Source of the DNA: Dyadobacter endophyticus
GTDB lineage: Bacteria; Bacteroidota; Bacteroidia; Cytophagales; Spirosomataceae
Assembly (NCBI RefSeq): GCF_014641595.1
Contig: NZ_BMIA01000001.1
Coordinates: 2,356,426 to 2,420,425, forward strand
Length of the DNA: 64,000 bases
Reading direction: 5' to 3'
This document shows positions 9,512-18,703 of the stretch, one piece after another. The translations under genes were made by a program, and so were the position numbers. Every line of letters begins with the position of its first letter. Position 1 is the first letter of the stretch. Below the pieces are notes generated by a model that was not told where the DNA came from, ran no database searches, and saw nothing but the letters and a program-made list of their open reading frames with translations.

Positions 9512-10543
9512 ATGAAACAATCAGCAACAACAGAGATTCGCCCTGGCAATGCGCAGCAACCCATCGGCTCCGGCTTCGACGCCTTTTCTACGGCCCAGGA
9601 TGCGATCAGGGGCATTGACCTCACCGGAAAAACCATCATCGTCACCGGCGGCTATGCGGGCATCGGCCTCGAAACGGCCAGGACATTCGCGGAAGCTGGC
9701 GCGCACGTGATCGTCCCGGCCCGGGACCTGGCCAAGGCGACCCGCAATGTAGCGGGCATTCCGAATACGACCGTCGAATCCCTCGACCTGATGGACCCGG
9801 CGTCCATCGACAGTTTTACGCAGAAATTCTTGCAAACCGGACGTCCGCTGGATATATTGGTCAACAATGCGGGCATTATGTGGGTACCGCTCCAACGGGA
9901 TGCACGGGGCTACGAATCGCAGCTCTCGACCAACCATCTGGGCCATTTTCAGCTTGCGGCCAGGTTATGGCCCGCGTTGAAGCAAGCCGGTGCCGCGAGG
10001 GTGATCAGCGTTTCTTCGTTCGGTCACCATATCGCCCCGTTTGATTTTGCAGACCCAAATTTTGAACACCGGGAATACCAGACGCTGGCGGGTTACGGCC
10101 AGTCCAAAACGGCTAATAACCTATTTGCCGTGGAGCTCGACCGGCGGGGAAAAGCATTCGGCGTGCGTGCATTTTCACTCCACCCCGGCTCGGTGAATGG
10201 CACCGACCTTGGCCGTGTTGCACCGATGGAGCTTTTCCAGCAAATGGGTACGCACGATGCCAGCGGTAACATTTACCCGGAGGTAGCCAGGAAGTTAAAA
10301 ACCATCCCCCAAGGCGCAGCAACTACGGTTTGGTGTGCTACCAACCCGCAACTGGCAGGGTTGGGCGGTGTATATTGCGAAAACACCGATGTGGCCGAGA
10401 TCGACAATGACGACATCGAACACCGATACGATGAGCCGCTGACATTACGGGGAGTAAAACCCTATTCCATCGACCCGGAAAACGCCCGCAGGCTTTGGAC
10501 ATTGAGCGAACAAATGACAGGTATTACTTTTGAAATAAACTAA
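9512..10543 (+). CDS. Short-chain dehydrogenase/reductase (retinol dehydrogenase-like)
   Basis: This 343-aa cytoplasmic NAD(P)-dependent oxidoreductase has the cofactor motif TGGYAGIG (about 45-52), NNAG (118-121), the active-site Ser in VSVSS (about 166-169) and the catalytic YGQSK (Tyr195-Lys199). ATG 9512 is preferred over the TTG at 9485. Its length and the LSTNHLGHFQL segment suit the retinol-dehydrogenase/WWOX-like SDR group. An AraC regulator starts 6 bp after its stop, so the two are probably co-transcribed. Substrate unknown. Confidence 0.9.
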   Translation: MKQSATTEIRPGNAQQPIGSGFDAFSTAQDAIRGIDLTGKTIIVTGGYAGIGLETARTFAEAGAHVIVPARDLAKATRNVAGIPNTTVESLDLMDPASIDSFTQKFLQTGRPLDILVNNAGIMWVPLQRDARGYESQLSTNHLGHFQLAARLWPALKQAGAARVISVSSFGHHIAPFDFADPNFEHREYQTLAGYGQSKTANNLFAVELDRRGKAFGVRAFSLHPGSVNGTDLGRVAPMELFQQMGTHDASGNIYPEVARKLKTIPQGAATTVWCATNPQLAGLGGVYCENTDVAEIDNDDIEHRYDEPLTLRGVKPYSIDPENARRLWTLSEQMTGITFEIN

Positions 10544-10549
10544 AAACCG

Positions 10550-11347
10550 GTGGCACACGAGGCGCATTACATTCATCCCGACCTGAAAATCTCCGGTTTT
10601 ACCGAACATTTTCACAAAAGCGACGTGCTTTTTGAGGAGCATTTGATAGTCTGGTTTATTTCGGGGGAAACGAAGATCGTGCAAGGCGGCCAAACACACC
10701 TTTTCGGCGCGGGGGATACGCTTTTCTTTCCGAGGCATGAGCTGGTGACGGTAATCAACTACCCCAAGGACGGTTTACCTCATCGATCGGTGGTAATGCA
10801 TTTGACGGCGAAGCGCCTGGAAGATTATTATGCTAAAAATAAAGTGGAGGTAAAGCCCGTACCCAAACCCGGGTTCAGGACATTCGGCAAGCATCCGCTG
10901 CTGCAAAGCTGCCTGGCGTCGCTGGTACCCTATTTCGACCTGCGCGATCCGTTACCCGAAGCATTGGCAGCTATTAAAGTCACGGAAGCCATTACCATTT
11001 TGAGGACGCTCGCCCCGGAAATCGATCACTTACTGGCCGATTTCGGAGAGCCCGGCAAGATCAACCTCGCCGATTTCATGGAGCATCATTATATGTATAA
11101 TCTGCCGATGACTAAATTCGGCTACCTCACCGGCCGCAGCCTCACCACTTTCAAGCGCGATTTTAAAAAGACCTTCCAAACCACACCGCAGAAATGGCTC
11201 ACCGAAAAGCGGCTGGACCTGGCGCATTACCTCATCCGGGAGAAAAACCGGCGTCCGTCGGAAGTTTACCTTGAAGCCGGATTTGAAAATCTGTCGCATT
11301 TCGGGTATGCATTTAAAAAGCAATTCGGCTACGCGCCGACCGAGTGA
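10550..11347 (+). CDS. AraC-family transcriptional regulator
   Basis: The product is 265 aa with an N-terminal cupin-like sensing half (IVWFISGETKIVQGGQTHLFGAGDTLFFPRHELV, as in ExsA/AraC-type domains) and a C-terminal double helix-turn-helix (about 165-262) containing GRSLTTFKRDFKKTF and the AraC signature GFENLSHFGYAFKKQFG. The start is a GTG at 10550; no in-frame ATG exists before residue 84, so GTG is the best choice. It lies 6 bp after the SDR gene, which it probably regulates. Confidence 0.88.
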   Translation: MAHEAHYIHPDLKISGFTEHFHKSDVLFEEHLIVWFISGETKIVQGGQTHLFGAGDTLFFPRHELVTVINYPKDGLPHRSVVMHLTAKRLEDYYAKNKVEVKPVPKPGFRTFGKHPLLQSCLASLVPYFDLRDPLPEALAAIKVTEAITILRTLAPEIDHLLADFGEPGKINLADFMEHHYMYNLPMTKFGYLTGRSLTTFKRDFKKTFQTTPQKWLTEKRLDLAHYLIREKNRRPSEVYLEAGFENLSHFGYAFKKQFGYAPTE

Positions 11348-11383
11348 GGACAATAGGCCGTTTTGGTGACATCTCACAAAAAT

Positions 11384-11436
11384 GCTTCGACTTCGCTCAG
11401 CATTGACATCCGGATGTCATGCAGCGAAGTCGAAGC
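11384..11436. repeat. Near-perfect palindromic intergenic element (GCTTCGACTTCGCTCAG type)
   Basis: The left arm, starting GCTTCGACTTCGCTCAG, is the inverse of the right arm, ending AGCGAAGTCGAAGC, meeting at GACATCCGGATGTC. Only a few bases are missing from the right arm. It separates two convergent genes (araC + and sulfatase -), so it may act as a bidirectional terminator. A related element lies at 55474-55574, suggesting a dispersed family. Confidence 0.75.
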
Positions 11437-11461
11437 ACATGCGAGGACGCTATGCAAATGC

Positions 11462-13123
11462 TCAAAAAGTAGGCGGTCTCCGATTCGGCCGTTCGGCGGG
11501 AGCACCGATCGGAGTGGCCGGCTTGATCTTATCATATTCCACGACCCCTGTTTTTTCCGCCCAACGGAAATAGTCGGCGGAAAGTTGGTCTACGATATTT
11601 GGGTTCGCAGAGGCTACGTCGGTGGTTTCTCCCCTATCGGTTTCCAGGTCGTATAGCTCCCATTTGTAAGCCGGGTAAGTCGAAACGATCTTCCATTTGC
11701 CTTTTCTTACTGCCCTATTACCTGCGCGTTCCCAGAAAATCGGCTCGCCGCCACGGTCTACCTCTGTGGATTTGCCCGTGAGCACGGGCACGAGGCTTTT
11801 GCCTGGAAGCGGATTGATATTAATCCCTTTTTCAGAAGCCGGATAGGCTGCTTTGGCCAAATCATAGAACGTCGGCGCGAGGTCGATCAGGTGGCCGGTA
11901 CCTTTTACGATCTGTCCGCCTTTGATCTGCTTCGGAAACCAGGCGATAAACGGCGCGCTAATCCCTCCCTCGTGCATATTGTTCTTGTAGGCCGAATGCG
12001 GCGTGTTCGACACATACGCCCAGGGCTGATCCTGGTAGACATACGAACCTGCCGTACCCGCCGGGCCGGTATTGCGCTGAGGCCTGCGGGGCGATGCGCC
12101 TGCGTAACCGCCCTGCGCGCCGTTGTCGGAAATGAAGACAATCAATGTGTTATCGTCCTTGTTCAGCGCTTTCAGCTTCTCGCGAAGCTTGCCGATGTTC
12201 TGGTCTACCCGGTCGACCATCGCAGCGTAGATCTCCATTTTTCGTTCCCAAAGCAATTTTTCATCATAAGGCACATTATCCCAGGGCGTCACGTCCTTAT
12301 CCCGAACGGCTATTGCCTGTTTCGGGTCGGCGATACCCAATGCTTTCTGGCGTTCGATCCGCTCTCTGCGCAGCGAATCCCACCCGATGCTGTACCGGCC
12401 TTTGTATTTCGCAATATCCGATTCGGGTGCCTGGAGCGGCCAGTGCGGGGCGTTAAAAGCCAGGTAAAGGAAGAAAGGCTTGGCTGTTTTGCTTTGCTCG
12501 TCGAGAAAGCCGAGCGCGTGATCGGTAATCTCGTCGGTCAGGTATTTATCGGGCGGCAGATTGATGCGCTTATTGTTTTCAACCAGCTCCACAGGCTGGC
12601 CTTTGCCGTATTTACCAATATCATAATAATTGCTCGCGCCATTGATAAACCCATAGAAACGGTCGAAACCACGTTGGTTAGGCCAAGCGATACTATCATT
12701 GCCGACGTGCCATTTGCCACTCAGCAGCGTGCTGTAACCTGCATTGCGGAGCACTTCGCCGAATGTAAGCGACTCTTTATTGAGATATCCCTGGTAAGCG
12801 GGCAGGCCCAGGTTCACATTGAAATACCCCACCCCGGCCTTGTGCGGGTACTGGCCCGTGATGAGCGACGCACGCGTGGGGGCACAGATGGAGTTGTTGT
12901 AAAACTCGCGGAAGCGGATGCCCTCACCGGCAAGCTGGTCGATATTGGGCGTTTTGATTTCGGAACCGTACGCGCCGATGTCCGAATAGCCCAGGTCGTC
13001 GACCATGATCAGGATAATGTTGGGGCGATTTTCCGGGCCTTTCCGGTCGGACGCGGGTTTCTTTTGCGCCACGACACCAGAGAAGGTCATCAATGCCAGG
13101 GCGAAGAATGCAGAGGTCTTCAT
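11462..13123 (-). CDS. Secreted arylsulfatase (formylglycine-dependent sulfatase)
   Basis: This 553-aa hydrolase removes sulfate esters from carbohydrates or small molecules. From ATG 13123 a signal peptide ends near residue 20 (VVAQ). The metal-binding DD pair (residues 42-43 in IMVDDLGYSD) and the sulfatase signature Cys80-Ala-Pro-Thr-Arg84 are present; the Cys must be oxidised to formylglycine by a maturase not in this window. GKWHVG and the later DNG motif also fit. The frame extends to 13159, but 13123 is the only ATG before the signal sequence. Confidence 0.93.
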   Translation of the reverse strand: MKTSAFFALALMTFSGVVAQKKPASDRKGPENRPNIILIMVDDLGYSDIGAYGSEIKTPNIDQLAGEGIRFREFYNNSICAPTRASLITGQYPHKAGVGYFNVNLGLPAYQGYLNKESLTFGEVLRNAGYSTLLSGKWHVGNDSIAWPNQRGFDRFYGFINGASNYYDIGKYGKGQPVELVENNKRINLPPDKYLTDEITDHALGFLDEQSKTAKPFFLYLAFNAPHWPLQAPESDIAKYKGRYSIGWDSLRRERIERQKALGIADPKQAIAVRDKDVTPWDNVPYDEKLLWERKMEIYAAMVDRVDQNIGKLREKLKALNKDDNTLIVFISDNGAQGGYAGASPRRPQRNTGPAGTAGSYVYQDQPWAYVSNTPHSAYKNNMHEGGISAPFIAWFPKQIKGGQIVKGTGHLIDLAPTFYDLAKAAYPASEKGININPLPGKSLVPVLTGKSTEVDRGGEPIFWERAGNRAVRKGKWKIVSTYPAYKWELYDLETDRGETTDVASANPNIVDQLSADYFRWAEKTGVVEYDKIKPATPIGAPAERPNRRPPTF

Positions 13124-13158
13124 GATTTTGGAAAAAAGTGTAACAAGAGATGTGGCCA

Positions 13159-13166
13159 CAAAAATA
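13159..13166 (-). promoter_or_regulatory. Candidate -7 element for the sulfatase
   Basis: The minus strand reads TATTTTTG (TAnnTTTG) 36 bp before the ATG at 13123, inside a strongly AT-rich stretch (13159-13210). A properly spaced -33 TTTG was not found. Confidence 0.35.
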
Positions 13167-13258
13167 TATCTATTCTATATATCCTATATACTATATTCAA
13201 AATAAACTTCAATCAACTCCTTCCGCACGCGTTTGGGTTCGTTATAACACCTGCAACG

Positions 13259-14140
13259 TCACCCTAAGCCCTCGGTCGTCATCACCACCTTGCTCATCGA
13301 ACCATCCTCTTGATAATACAATCGGTCGACGCAAACGGAGCGACGGTGGCTGCCACCACCGGGTAATGCACCATTGTGATAGAAGAAATAATCCGAGCCG
13401 TTAAATTCAACAATCGCAGGCCGGTTGGTGGCGCAGTTTCCGGCGATTTCGTTCAGAATACCTTTGAATTCCCATGGACCATGGATGTTGCGGCTCATCG
13501 CGTAGGCCACTTTTTCCGGGTAACCATAGCCATAAGCAAGATAATAGATGCCGTTCTTTTTGTGAATGTGGGCGCCTTCCGCAAATCCGGGGAGATCGAT
13601 CACGGCAATCGGGCTGGCAAGTCCGGTAAGGTTGCTTTGCAGTTCGGCAAAATAGCATTGCCCATTACCCCAGAACAAATACGAACGCCCGTCATCGTCG
13701 ATTAGCACGGTCGGATCGAGGTTGGCTTTGTCGCTTTCGCTAAACGGTAACATATCGTGGGTAACCAGCGCCGAGCCCTTCGCGTCCTCAAATGGCCCCG
13801 TCGGATTTTCAGAAACAGCTACACCGATTGCCTTCCGGGACCCTCCCGCGTGCGTTACGGATACGAACCAATAGAATTTACCCCGATATTCAACCACTTT
13901 CGATGCGTAGGCGTCGCCGCTCGCCCATTGAAAATCCGTGGCTTTCAGGGGCGATGAACATTCGGTCCAATGCGTGAGGTCGTTGGAAGAAAAGCAGAGC
14001 CAATCCTGCATATAGTAATCGTCGGTGCCAGGAGGTGGATTGTCGTGGCCGGTATAGAGATAAACCGTTCCGTCATGGACAAGCACCGTCGGATCGGCCG
14101 TATAGGGATTGCGAATAATGGGGTTTCCTTCTTTTACCAT
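13259..14140 (-). CDS. Glycoside hydrolase family 43 (cytoplasmic, arabinofuranosidase/xylosidase-like)
   Basis: The product is 293 aa, a single five-bladed beta-propeller domain with no signal peptide, so probably cytoplasmic. The three GH43 catalytic acids are in place: Asp16 (NPYTADPTVL, general base), Asp142 (NLDPTVLIDDDG, pKa modulator) and Glu188 (FAEGAHIHKKNG, general acid). I use ATG 14140 because the downstream NPIIRNPYTADP segment is the usual GH43 N-terminus; an in-frame start at 14155 is possible. It likely cleaves arabinosyl or xylosyl oligosaccharides after import. It is transcribed toward the sulfatase gene, with a separating AT-rich promoter region. Confidence 0.9.
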   Translation of the reverse strand: MVKEGNPIIRNPYTADPTVLVHDGTVYLYTGHDNPPPGTDDYYMQDWLCFSSNDLTHWTECSSPLKATDFQWASGDAYASKVVEYRGKFYWFVSVTHAGGSRKAIGVAVSENPTGPFEDAKGSALVTHDMLPFSESDKANLDPTVLIDDDGRSYLFWGNGQCYFAELQSNLTGLASPIAVIDLPGFAEGAHIHKKNGIYYLAYGYGYPEKVAYAMSRNIHGPWEFKGILNEIAGNCATNRPAIVEFNGSDYFFYHNGALPGGGSHRRSVCVDRLYYQEDGSMSKVVMTTEGLG

Positions 14141-14362
14141 AACCTGAAATTGCAAGAACCGGCTTTCCCGGCCTATTGCAGCTATTTAGTTTACGCATTT
14201 GATGTAAAAACCATACCAAAAAACACCGGTCGCGTTGCCAATGTCACCACCCGCGCCGTCCAACCCGGCTGTGGATGCGTCCATTTCGGCACGATTGCGC
14301 ATGTGCAGATGCTGATTTCAGGCCAGTTTTGTGTCATCATTCACTCAAAAACAATCAAGGTC

Positions 14363-14773
14363 ATGACACAGAAAACAACAACCACAATCTACTGGATAGG
14401 CACGGCATTAACTTCCCTTTGGTTCGGCGCAAGCGGCTTTTTCGAATTGACCAAAAACCCCGTCGTGTGGGACATTACCGTGCAACTGGGCTACCCGGCA
14501 CATTTCATTTACCTGCTCGGCGTTTTCAAACTGTCAGGCGTGGCCGTGCTGCTTACTCCCAACAAGCTGCACAGACTGAAAGAATGGGTCTTTGCGGGGA
14601 TCTTGTTCGATATCATCTTTGCATTCGTGTCTAAACTGGCGGTGATAGGCTTTGCGGCAACCGTCGATGCGATCATTGCATTTGTAATGGTTTCAGTCAC
14701 TTACGCCATGTTCCGCCGGCTTGAAAAATACTCCGGAAATACCGTTGGCCGGGATGCCGTCTTGGCGCATTAA
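14363..14773 (+). CDS. DoxX-like small integral membrane protein
   Basis: This 136-aa protein has four predicted membrane helices (about 10-28, 47-66, 76-97 and 103-122) and a DoxX-like pattern: WFGASGFFELTKNP in helix 1 and an HFIYLLGVFKLSGVAVLL segment. The start is ATG 14363; the frame extends upstream to 13970 but that part overlaps the divergent GH43 gene. DoxX-like proteins are quinone-linked or of unknown role. An intrinsic terminator follows at 14851. Confidence 0.75.
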   Translation: MTQKTTTTIYWIGTALTSLWFGASGFFELTKNPVVWDITVQLGYPAHFIYLLGVFKLSGVAVLLTPNKLHRLKEWVFAGILFDIIFAFVSKLAVIGFAATVDAIIAFVMVSVTYAMFRRLEKYSGNTVGRDAVLAH

Positions 14774-14850
14774 CAAAAACCGCAATATGCCGCGCATCAA
14801 GTCCGGCGACGGCATTGAGCGTATTGTCTACTCATTTACAACGCATTACA

Positions 14851-14892
14851 AACAGGCCCGGACGATGTTCCCGGCCTGTTTGTTTATTATTT
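14851..14892 (+). terminator. Intrinsic terminator after doxX-like gene
   Basis: AACAGGCCCGG and CCCGGCCTGTT form a stem around ACGATGTT, followed by TGTTTATTATTTT. This is a good rho-independent terminator for the DoxX-like transcript. Confidence 0.75.
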
Positions 14893-14937
14893 TAAAAAAA
14901 TATTACTCTACTATTTCTATATACTTAATAATATCAG

Positions 14938-14945
14938 TAGCTTTG
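14938..14945 (+). promoter_or_regulatory. Bacteroidota -7 element for the TonB receptor
   Basis: TAGCTTTG is a full TAnnTTTG match in an AT-rich region. It predicts a leader of about 140 nt before ATG 15094, long enough for post-transcriptional control. Confidence 0.4.
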
Positions 14946-15093
14946 TCCCCGAACTTACAATCCCTACATATGAAACCACCGATTATACCTTACTGTTGTT
15001 GTCCGAATCGCCGAAAGCAGCACTAGGACAGGCTGTTTCGCAGTAACCACCACTCAAAAACACCATCGAAAAACAGTAAAGCTATCCTCATTT

Positions 15094-17658
15094 ATGAAGC
15101 CATTTTTAAAAGCCCTATTCAGTTCAGCAATTCTACTCGCCTCATTTGTTGCCCATGCTCAAAACGCCCCGATCGTCAATGCGACGGTTTCCGGAACGGT
15201 TCTTGATGCAGCTACCGACTCCCCACTCATCGGCGCGACCGTAACCATCAAGGGGACGACCAACGGAGCAGCAACAGATGCAAACGGGCAGTTCCAGCTT
15301 GTAACAGGTCAGAAACTTCCATTTACACTGGTCGTTTCGTTTTTGGGCTATATCAAGAAAGAGACAGTGATTGAAGGCAGCGGGGTAACTATTAAGCTTG
15401 ACCCTTCGGCGGATAACCTGGAAGACGTGATCATTTCGTCGCGTCGTCGCCAGGAATCGGCACAGGAAGTACCTATTCCGATCTCCGTGATCCGCGGGTC
15501 GGCAGCGGAAGACGCGGGTGCGTTCAATGTGAACCGTTTGAAAGAACTTGTTCCTACTGTTCAGCTCTACGTTTCAAACGCACGTAACACCACATTGAAC
15601 ATTCGCGGACTTGGTTCGACCTACGGTCTGACCAACGACGGTATCGACCCGGGTGTAGGTTTTTATGTCGACGGCGTTTACTATGCTCGTCCGGCAGCTA
15701 CCGCCCTGGATTTCATCGATATCGAGCGCATTGAAGTACTTCGCGGGCCTCAGGGAACGCTTTTCGGAAAGAACACAACTGCCGGTGCATTCAACATTAC
15801 TACCCGCGGTGCCCAGTTCGATCCAGGCGGCAGCTTTGAATTGAGCTACGGTAACTTCGGTTACATTCAGGCCAAAGGATCATTCACCGGTCCGATCAGC
15901 AAAAAACTTGCGGCACGCGTTTCATTCACTGGTACGCAGCGCAACGGCCTGTTCTTCAATGAGCATACACAACAGCCGATCAACGACATCAACAACATTG
16001 GTGTACGCGGACAGATCCTTTACCAACCAAGCAGCAAAGTCAACATTACCGTAATCGGTGACGTTTCGGACCAGAAACCAAATGGTTACGGCTGGCCGGT
16101 AGCAGGTGTGGTGCCTACCAAACGTGCGGCTTACCGCCAGTTCGACGCGATCATCGCTGATTTGGGCTACAAACTCCCGTATTCAAGTGCATTCGAACGC
16201 AAATTGGACCTTGACACACCTTCGAAGTCCGACAACAGACTGGGCGGTGTTTCGGCCAACGCAGATATCAAAATCGGGAACGGAACGCTTACCGCCACTT
16301 CGGCCTGGCGCTTCTGGAAATGGACTCCGCTTAACGACCGTGATTACATTGGATTGCCGGTATTCACGATCTCTTCCGGTAACTCGGTACACGACCAATG
16401 GTCACAGGAGATCCGCTATTCGGGTAAAATCTCTCCGAAACTCAGCGGCGTAGTGGGCTTGTTCGGCCTTTGGCAAGATTTGAAATCGGATCCGGTACAA
16501 ACGGAAGAAGCAGGTTCGGCACAATGGCGTTTTGCACAAAGCACTACCAGTGAGCTTTGGAAAACACCGGGCTTGCTCGATAACTTCGGTATCCGCACCA
16601 CCAACCGCATTAAAAGCACCAGCTTGGCTGTTTTTGCACAGGCCGACTGGGCTATCACCGACAAGCTGCACGTGTTGCCGGGTGTACGTTACAACTACGA
16701 TAAGAAGGTTGTAGACTATGAGCGAAAAACATATGGTGGCCTGCAAACGACCGACCCGGCATTGCTCGCATTGAAAAGACTTGTTTATACCGACCAGGCA
16801 TTCAATACCAACTACGACCAGGGTAACTTCTCGGGACAGTTGTCGCTCCAATACAAAGCCAGCAGCCGCTTCAATGCCTATGCTACCTATTCGATCGGCT
16901 ACAAGCCCATCGGTGTGAACGTGGGTGGTTTGCCAACGGCCAACGGCGCGGTATTGCTCGATCTGGCTAATGTAAAACCAGAGCACGTAGCTCATAAAGA
17001 ACTGGGTATCAAAACAAAACCCAGTGCCAACTCGGTTCTTAACCTGACATTGTTCCGTTCCGACATCAATGACTTCCAGACCCAGGTTCAGACTCCTGAT
17101 CCCGGTGTAAACCGCGGGTATCTCGCGAATGCTGAGAAAGTTCGTGTTCAAGGCGCGGAAGTGGATGGTAATATCCGGTTCAGCCACCTGTCGTTCAATG
17201 CGGCGGTAGCTTATACCGATGGCAAATATGTGAAGTTCAAAAACGCTCCCGTGCCTTTGGAAGAAGTAGGTGGCGAGCAGGCTTTCAAGGATATTTCAGG
17301 TGGCAGACTGCCAGGTATCTCTAAATTTTCGGGATCGGTAGGTGGTGAAGGAACCGTGAAAGGTACATTCCTTGGATTGAAAGGCAACTACTTCCTCGGT
17401 GTCGACGTATTCGCCCGCTCAGGCTTCTCATCCAGCCCATCGCCATCCAAATACCTGAACATCGAAGGTTACTCGCTGACCAACAGTCGCCTTGGTTTCA
17501 GAGCTTCTAACGGCATTTCGTTCTTTGTGTGGGCAAGAAACGTGTTCAACAAAGACTATTACGAACTGCTCCTTGCAGCTCCGGGCAGCTACGGACAGTA
17601 CGCGGGTGTCGTAGGCGACCAGCGCACCTACGGTGTAACATTGCGCTACTCTTTCTAA
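15094..17658 (+). CDS. TonB-dependent outer membrane receptor with CarboxypepD_reg-like N-domain
   Basis: The product is 854 aa with a signal peptide ending near residue 22 (AHAQ), a carboxypeptidase-regulatory-like domain (about 30-110: VSGTVLDAATDSPLIGATVTIKG), a plug (about 120-240, with LRGPQGTLFGKNTTAGAFNITTRG) and a 22-strand-type barrel ending in YGVTLRYSF. Its plug resembles siderophore or small-molecule receptors rather than SusC, and no susD gene follows. Substrate unknown. It is monocistronic, with its own -7 box and a terminator downstream. Its sequence is less GC-rich in third positions than neighbouring PUL genes. Confidence 0.92.
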   Translation: MKPFLKALFSSAILLASFVAHAQNAPIVNATVSGTVLDAATDSPLIGATVTIKGTTNGAATDANGQFQLVTGQKLPFTLVVSFLGYIKKETVIEGSGVTIKLDPSADNLEDVIISSRRRQESAQEVPIPISVIRGSAAEDAGAFNVNRLKELVPTVQLYVSNARNTTLNIRGLGSTYGLTNDGIDPGVGFYVDGVYYARPAATALDFIDIERIEVLRGPQGTLFGKNTTAGAFNITTRGAQFDPGGSFELSYGNFGYIQAKGSFTGPISKKLAARVSFTGTQRNGLFFNEHTQQPINDINNIGVRGQILYQPSSKVNITVIGDVSDQKPNGYGWPVAGVVPTKRAAYRQFDAIIADLGYKLPYSSAFERKLDLDTPSKSDNRLGGVSANADIKIGNGTLTATSAWRFWKWTPLNDRDYIGLPVFTISSGNSVHDQWSQEIRYSGKISPKLSGVVGLFGLWQDLKSDPVQTEEAGSAQWRFAQSTTSELWKTPGLLDNFGIRTTNRIKSTSLAVFAQADWAITDKLHVLPGVRYNYDKKVVDYERKTYGGLQTTDPALLALKRLVYTDQAFNTNYDQGNFSGQLSLQYKASSRFNAYATYSIGYKPIGVNVGGLPTANGAVLLDLANVKPEHVAHKELGIKTKPSANSVLNLTLFRSDINDFQTQVQTPDPGVNRGYLANAEKVRVQGAEVDGNIRFSHLSFNAAVAYTDGKYVKFKNAPVPLEEVGGEQAFKDISGGRLPGISKFSGSVGGEGTVKGTFLGLKGNYFLGVDVFARSGFSSSPSPSKYLNIEGYSLTNSRLGFRASNGISFFVWARNVFNKDYYELLLAAPGSYGQYAGVVGDQRTYGVTLRYSF

Positions 17659-17693
17659 GATTTCGAAGGGAATACGAATATTATAACACTGTC

Positions 17694-17728
17694 GATCGGG
17701 GCGCTCCATTGGGGCGTCCCGATTTTTT
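17694..17728 (+). terminator. Intrinsic terminator after TonB receptor
   Basis: ATCGGGGCGC and GGCGTCCCGAT pair around TCCATTG and are followed by TTTTTTG, a classical rho-independent terminator 36 bp after the stop codon. Confidence 0.8.
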
Positions 17729-17756
17729 GTATTAAACCAAAAAGACGCCCCGTTCC

Positions 17757-18065
17757 CTAAGCCATTACATCATCAGGCTCCGCTCTTTTCTTTTTCAATG
17801 GCTCAATGGGACCACTCGTGATTTGAAAAATCGAAGCGCCTAATTTCACTTCGAGCAACGCCAGTGTTTTGATCGTAAAATTATGCGTGCCGGTCATCCA
17901 TTTGCTCACCTGCGATTCCTTTTTGCCCAGCATTTCAGCCAGGTCTTTTTGCGTCAATCCTTTTGATTCGAGCATTTCATGGATCCGGTCGGATAGGTCG
18001 AAACTGGTACCAATGAATCTATCAATGGCTGGATCGGGAGTAATCCTTTCTAATAAGTTTATCAT
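17757..18065 (-). CDS. XRE/HigA-like antitoxin
   Basis: This 102-aa protein has a helix-turn-helix of the lambda-Cro type at about 29-83 (MLESKGLTQKDLAEMLGKKESQVSKWMTG) and a short C-terminal tail. It begins 2 bp after the stop codon of the upstream toxin-like gene, so the order is toxin then antitoxin, as in HigBA modules. It probably neutralises the toxin and represses the shared promoter. Family assignment is by motif and context only. Confidence 0.8.
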   Translation of the reverse strand: MINLLERITPDPAIDRFIGTSFDLSDRIHEMLESKGLTQKDLAEMLGKKESQVSKWMTGTHNFTIKTLALLEVKLGASIFQITSGPIEPLKKKRAEPDDVMA

Positions 18066-18067
18066 GA

Positions 18068-18490
18068 TTATATGTCTATAAACAGTTCACCTTCAAGTTT
18101 CATAAGATCAGGAGAATAATAAATATCACCTTCCCCTATTTTCTCGATCAATCTTTTGTCAATCTCCATCATTAATTTCATCGCCTTCCAGGTTTCAACG
18201 CCATCCTGGGTTTTCTGCCCTTTCTTTTCTCCACCACCGTCTAGAATGACGATGTTCTGACTACATCTGATACAATAAATCCGCAATCTTGAGAAAGCGA
18301 CCGGTCCAGCGCTCACATTGTTTTCTGAACGAAAATACCGCGGTTCTGCCCCACGGTCTTTCAGATAGCCGAGCCAACTGCTTATCATGTCAAGGTCTTC
18401 CGCGAAGCCATTTTCCGAATATTCATTCACAAAGTTATTCGTTTCTGAAAGCTCACTACCCTCAAATCTGATGGTATAGATGGTAATCAT
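18068..18490 (-). CDS. HigB/RelE-like toxin candidate
   Basis: The product is 140 aa from ATG 18490; a GTG at 18529 would add 13 residues. It has the layout of the Bacteroidota RelE/HigB-like toxins paired with XRE antitoxins: an N-terminal YTIRFEG strand, a central FAEDLDMISSWLGYLKDRGAEPRYFRSE helix and arginine segment, then LRIYCIRCSQNIVILDGGGEKKGQKTQ, in which a basic strand and GGG.K turn mimic the RelE core. Its antitoxin follows 2 bp downstream. A TATATTTG -7 box lies at 18544-18551 on the minus strand. Toxicity is inferred, not shown. Confidence 0.65.
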   Translation of the reverse strand: MITIYTIRFEGSELSETNNFVNEYSENGFAEDLDMISSWLGYLKDRGAEPRYFRSENNVSAGPVAFSRLRIYCIRCSQNIVILDGGGEKKGQKTQDGVETWKAMKLMMEIDKRLIEKIGEGDIYYSPDLMKLEGELFIDI

Positions 18491-18543
18491 CCTTGATTGC
18501 GAATACAATTCAAAATAGATACGATTCACTTATAAGTTAAGTT

Positions 18544-18551
18544 CAAATATA
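18544..18551 (-). promoter_or_regulatory. -7 element of the toxin-antitoxin operon
   Basis: The minus strand reads TATATTTG (TAnnTTTG). With a start site near 18537, ATG 18490 has a leader of about 47 nt while GTG 18529 would have almost none, which favours the ATG. Confidence 0.45.
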
Positions 18552-18703
18552 AAACATTTCCCGACAAAAAGGAATGTTGAGCGAGATCGATTCTATTAGC
18601 AATATCTAAAAAAATCCCAGTTAAATTTTATAAGTAGATATCACAAAATCACCGCTTCACCATCCGATAGACCAGTTTTCCGGCAGTAAATCAGCATATT
18701 ACT

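Larger units (their letters stand above)
14774..15093. other. 320-bp intergenic region between doxX-like gene and TonB receptor
   Basis: No gene seen. It holds a rho-independent terminator (14851-14892), an AT-rich stretch, and a TAGCTTTG -7 box (14938-14945) for the downstream receptor. Confidence 0.6.

Noticed and set aside
11891..13267. A 458-codon plus-strand frame over the sulfatase gene
   Set aside because: It is antisense to a clear FGly sulfatase and has no start context or recognisable domain. Long antisense frames are a GC-rich codon-bias effect.
13970..14362. N-terminal extension of the DoxX-like frame
   Set aside because: It overlaps the divergent GH43 start and promoter region; the membrane protein begins cleanly at 14363.
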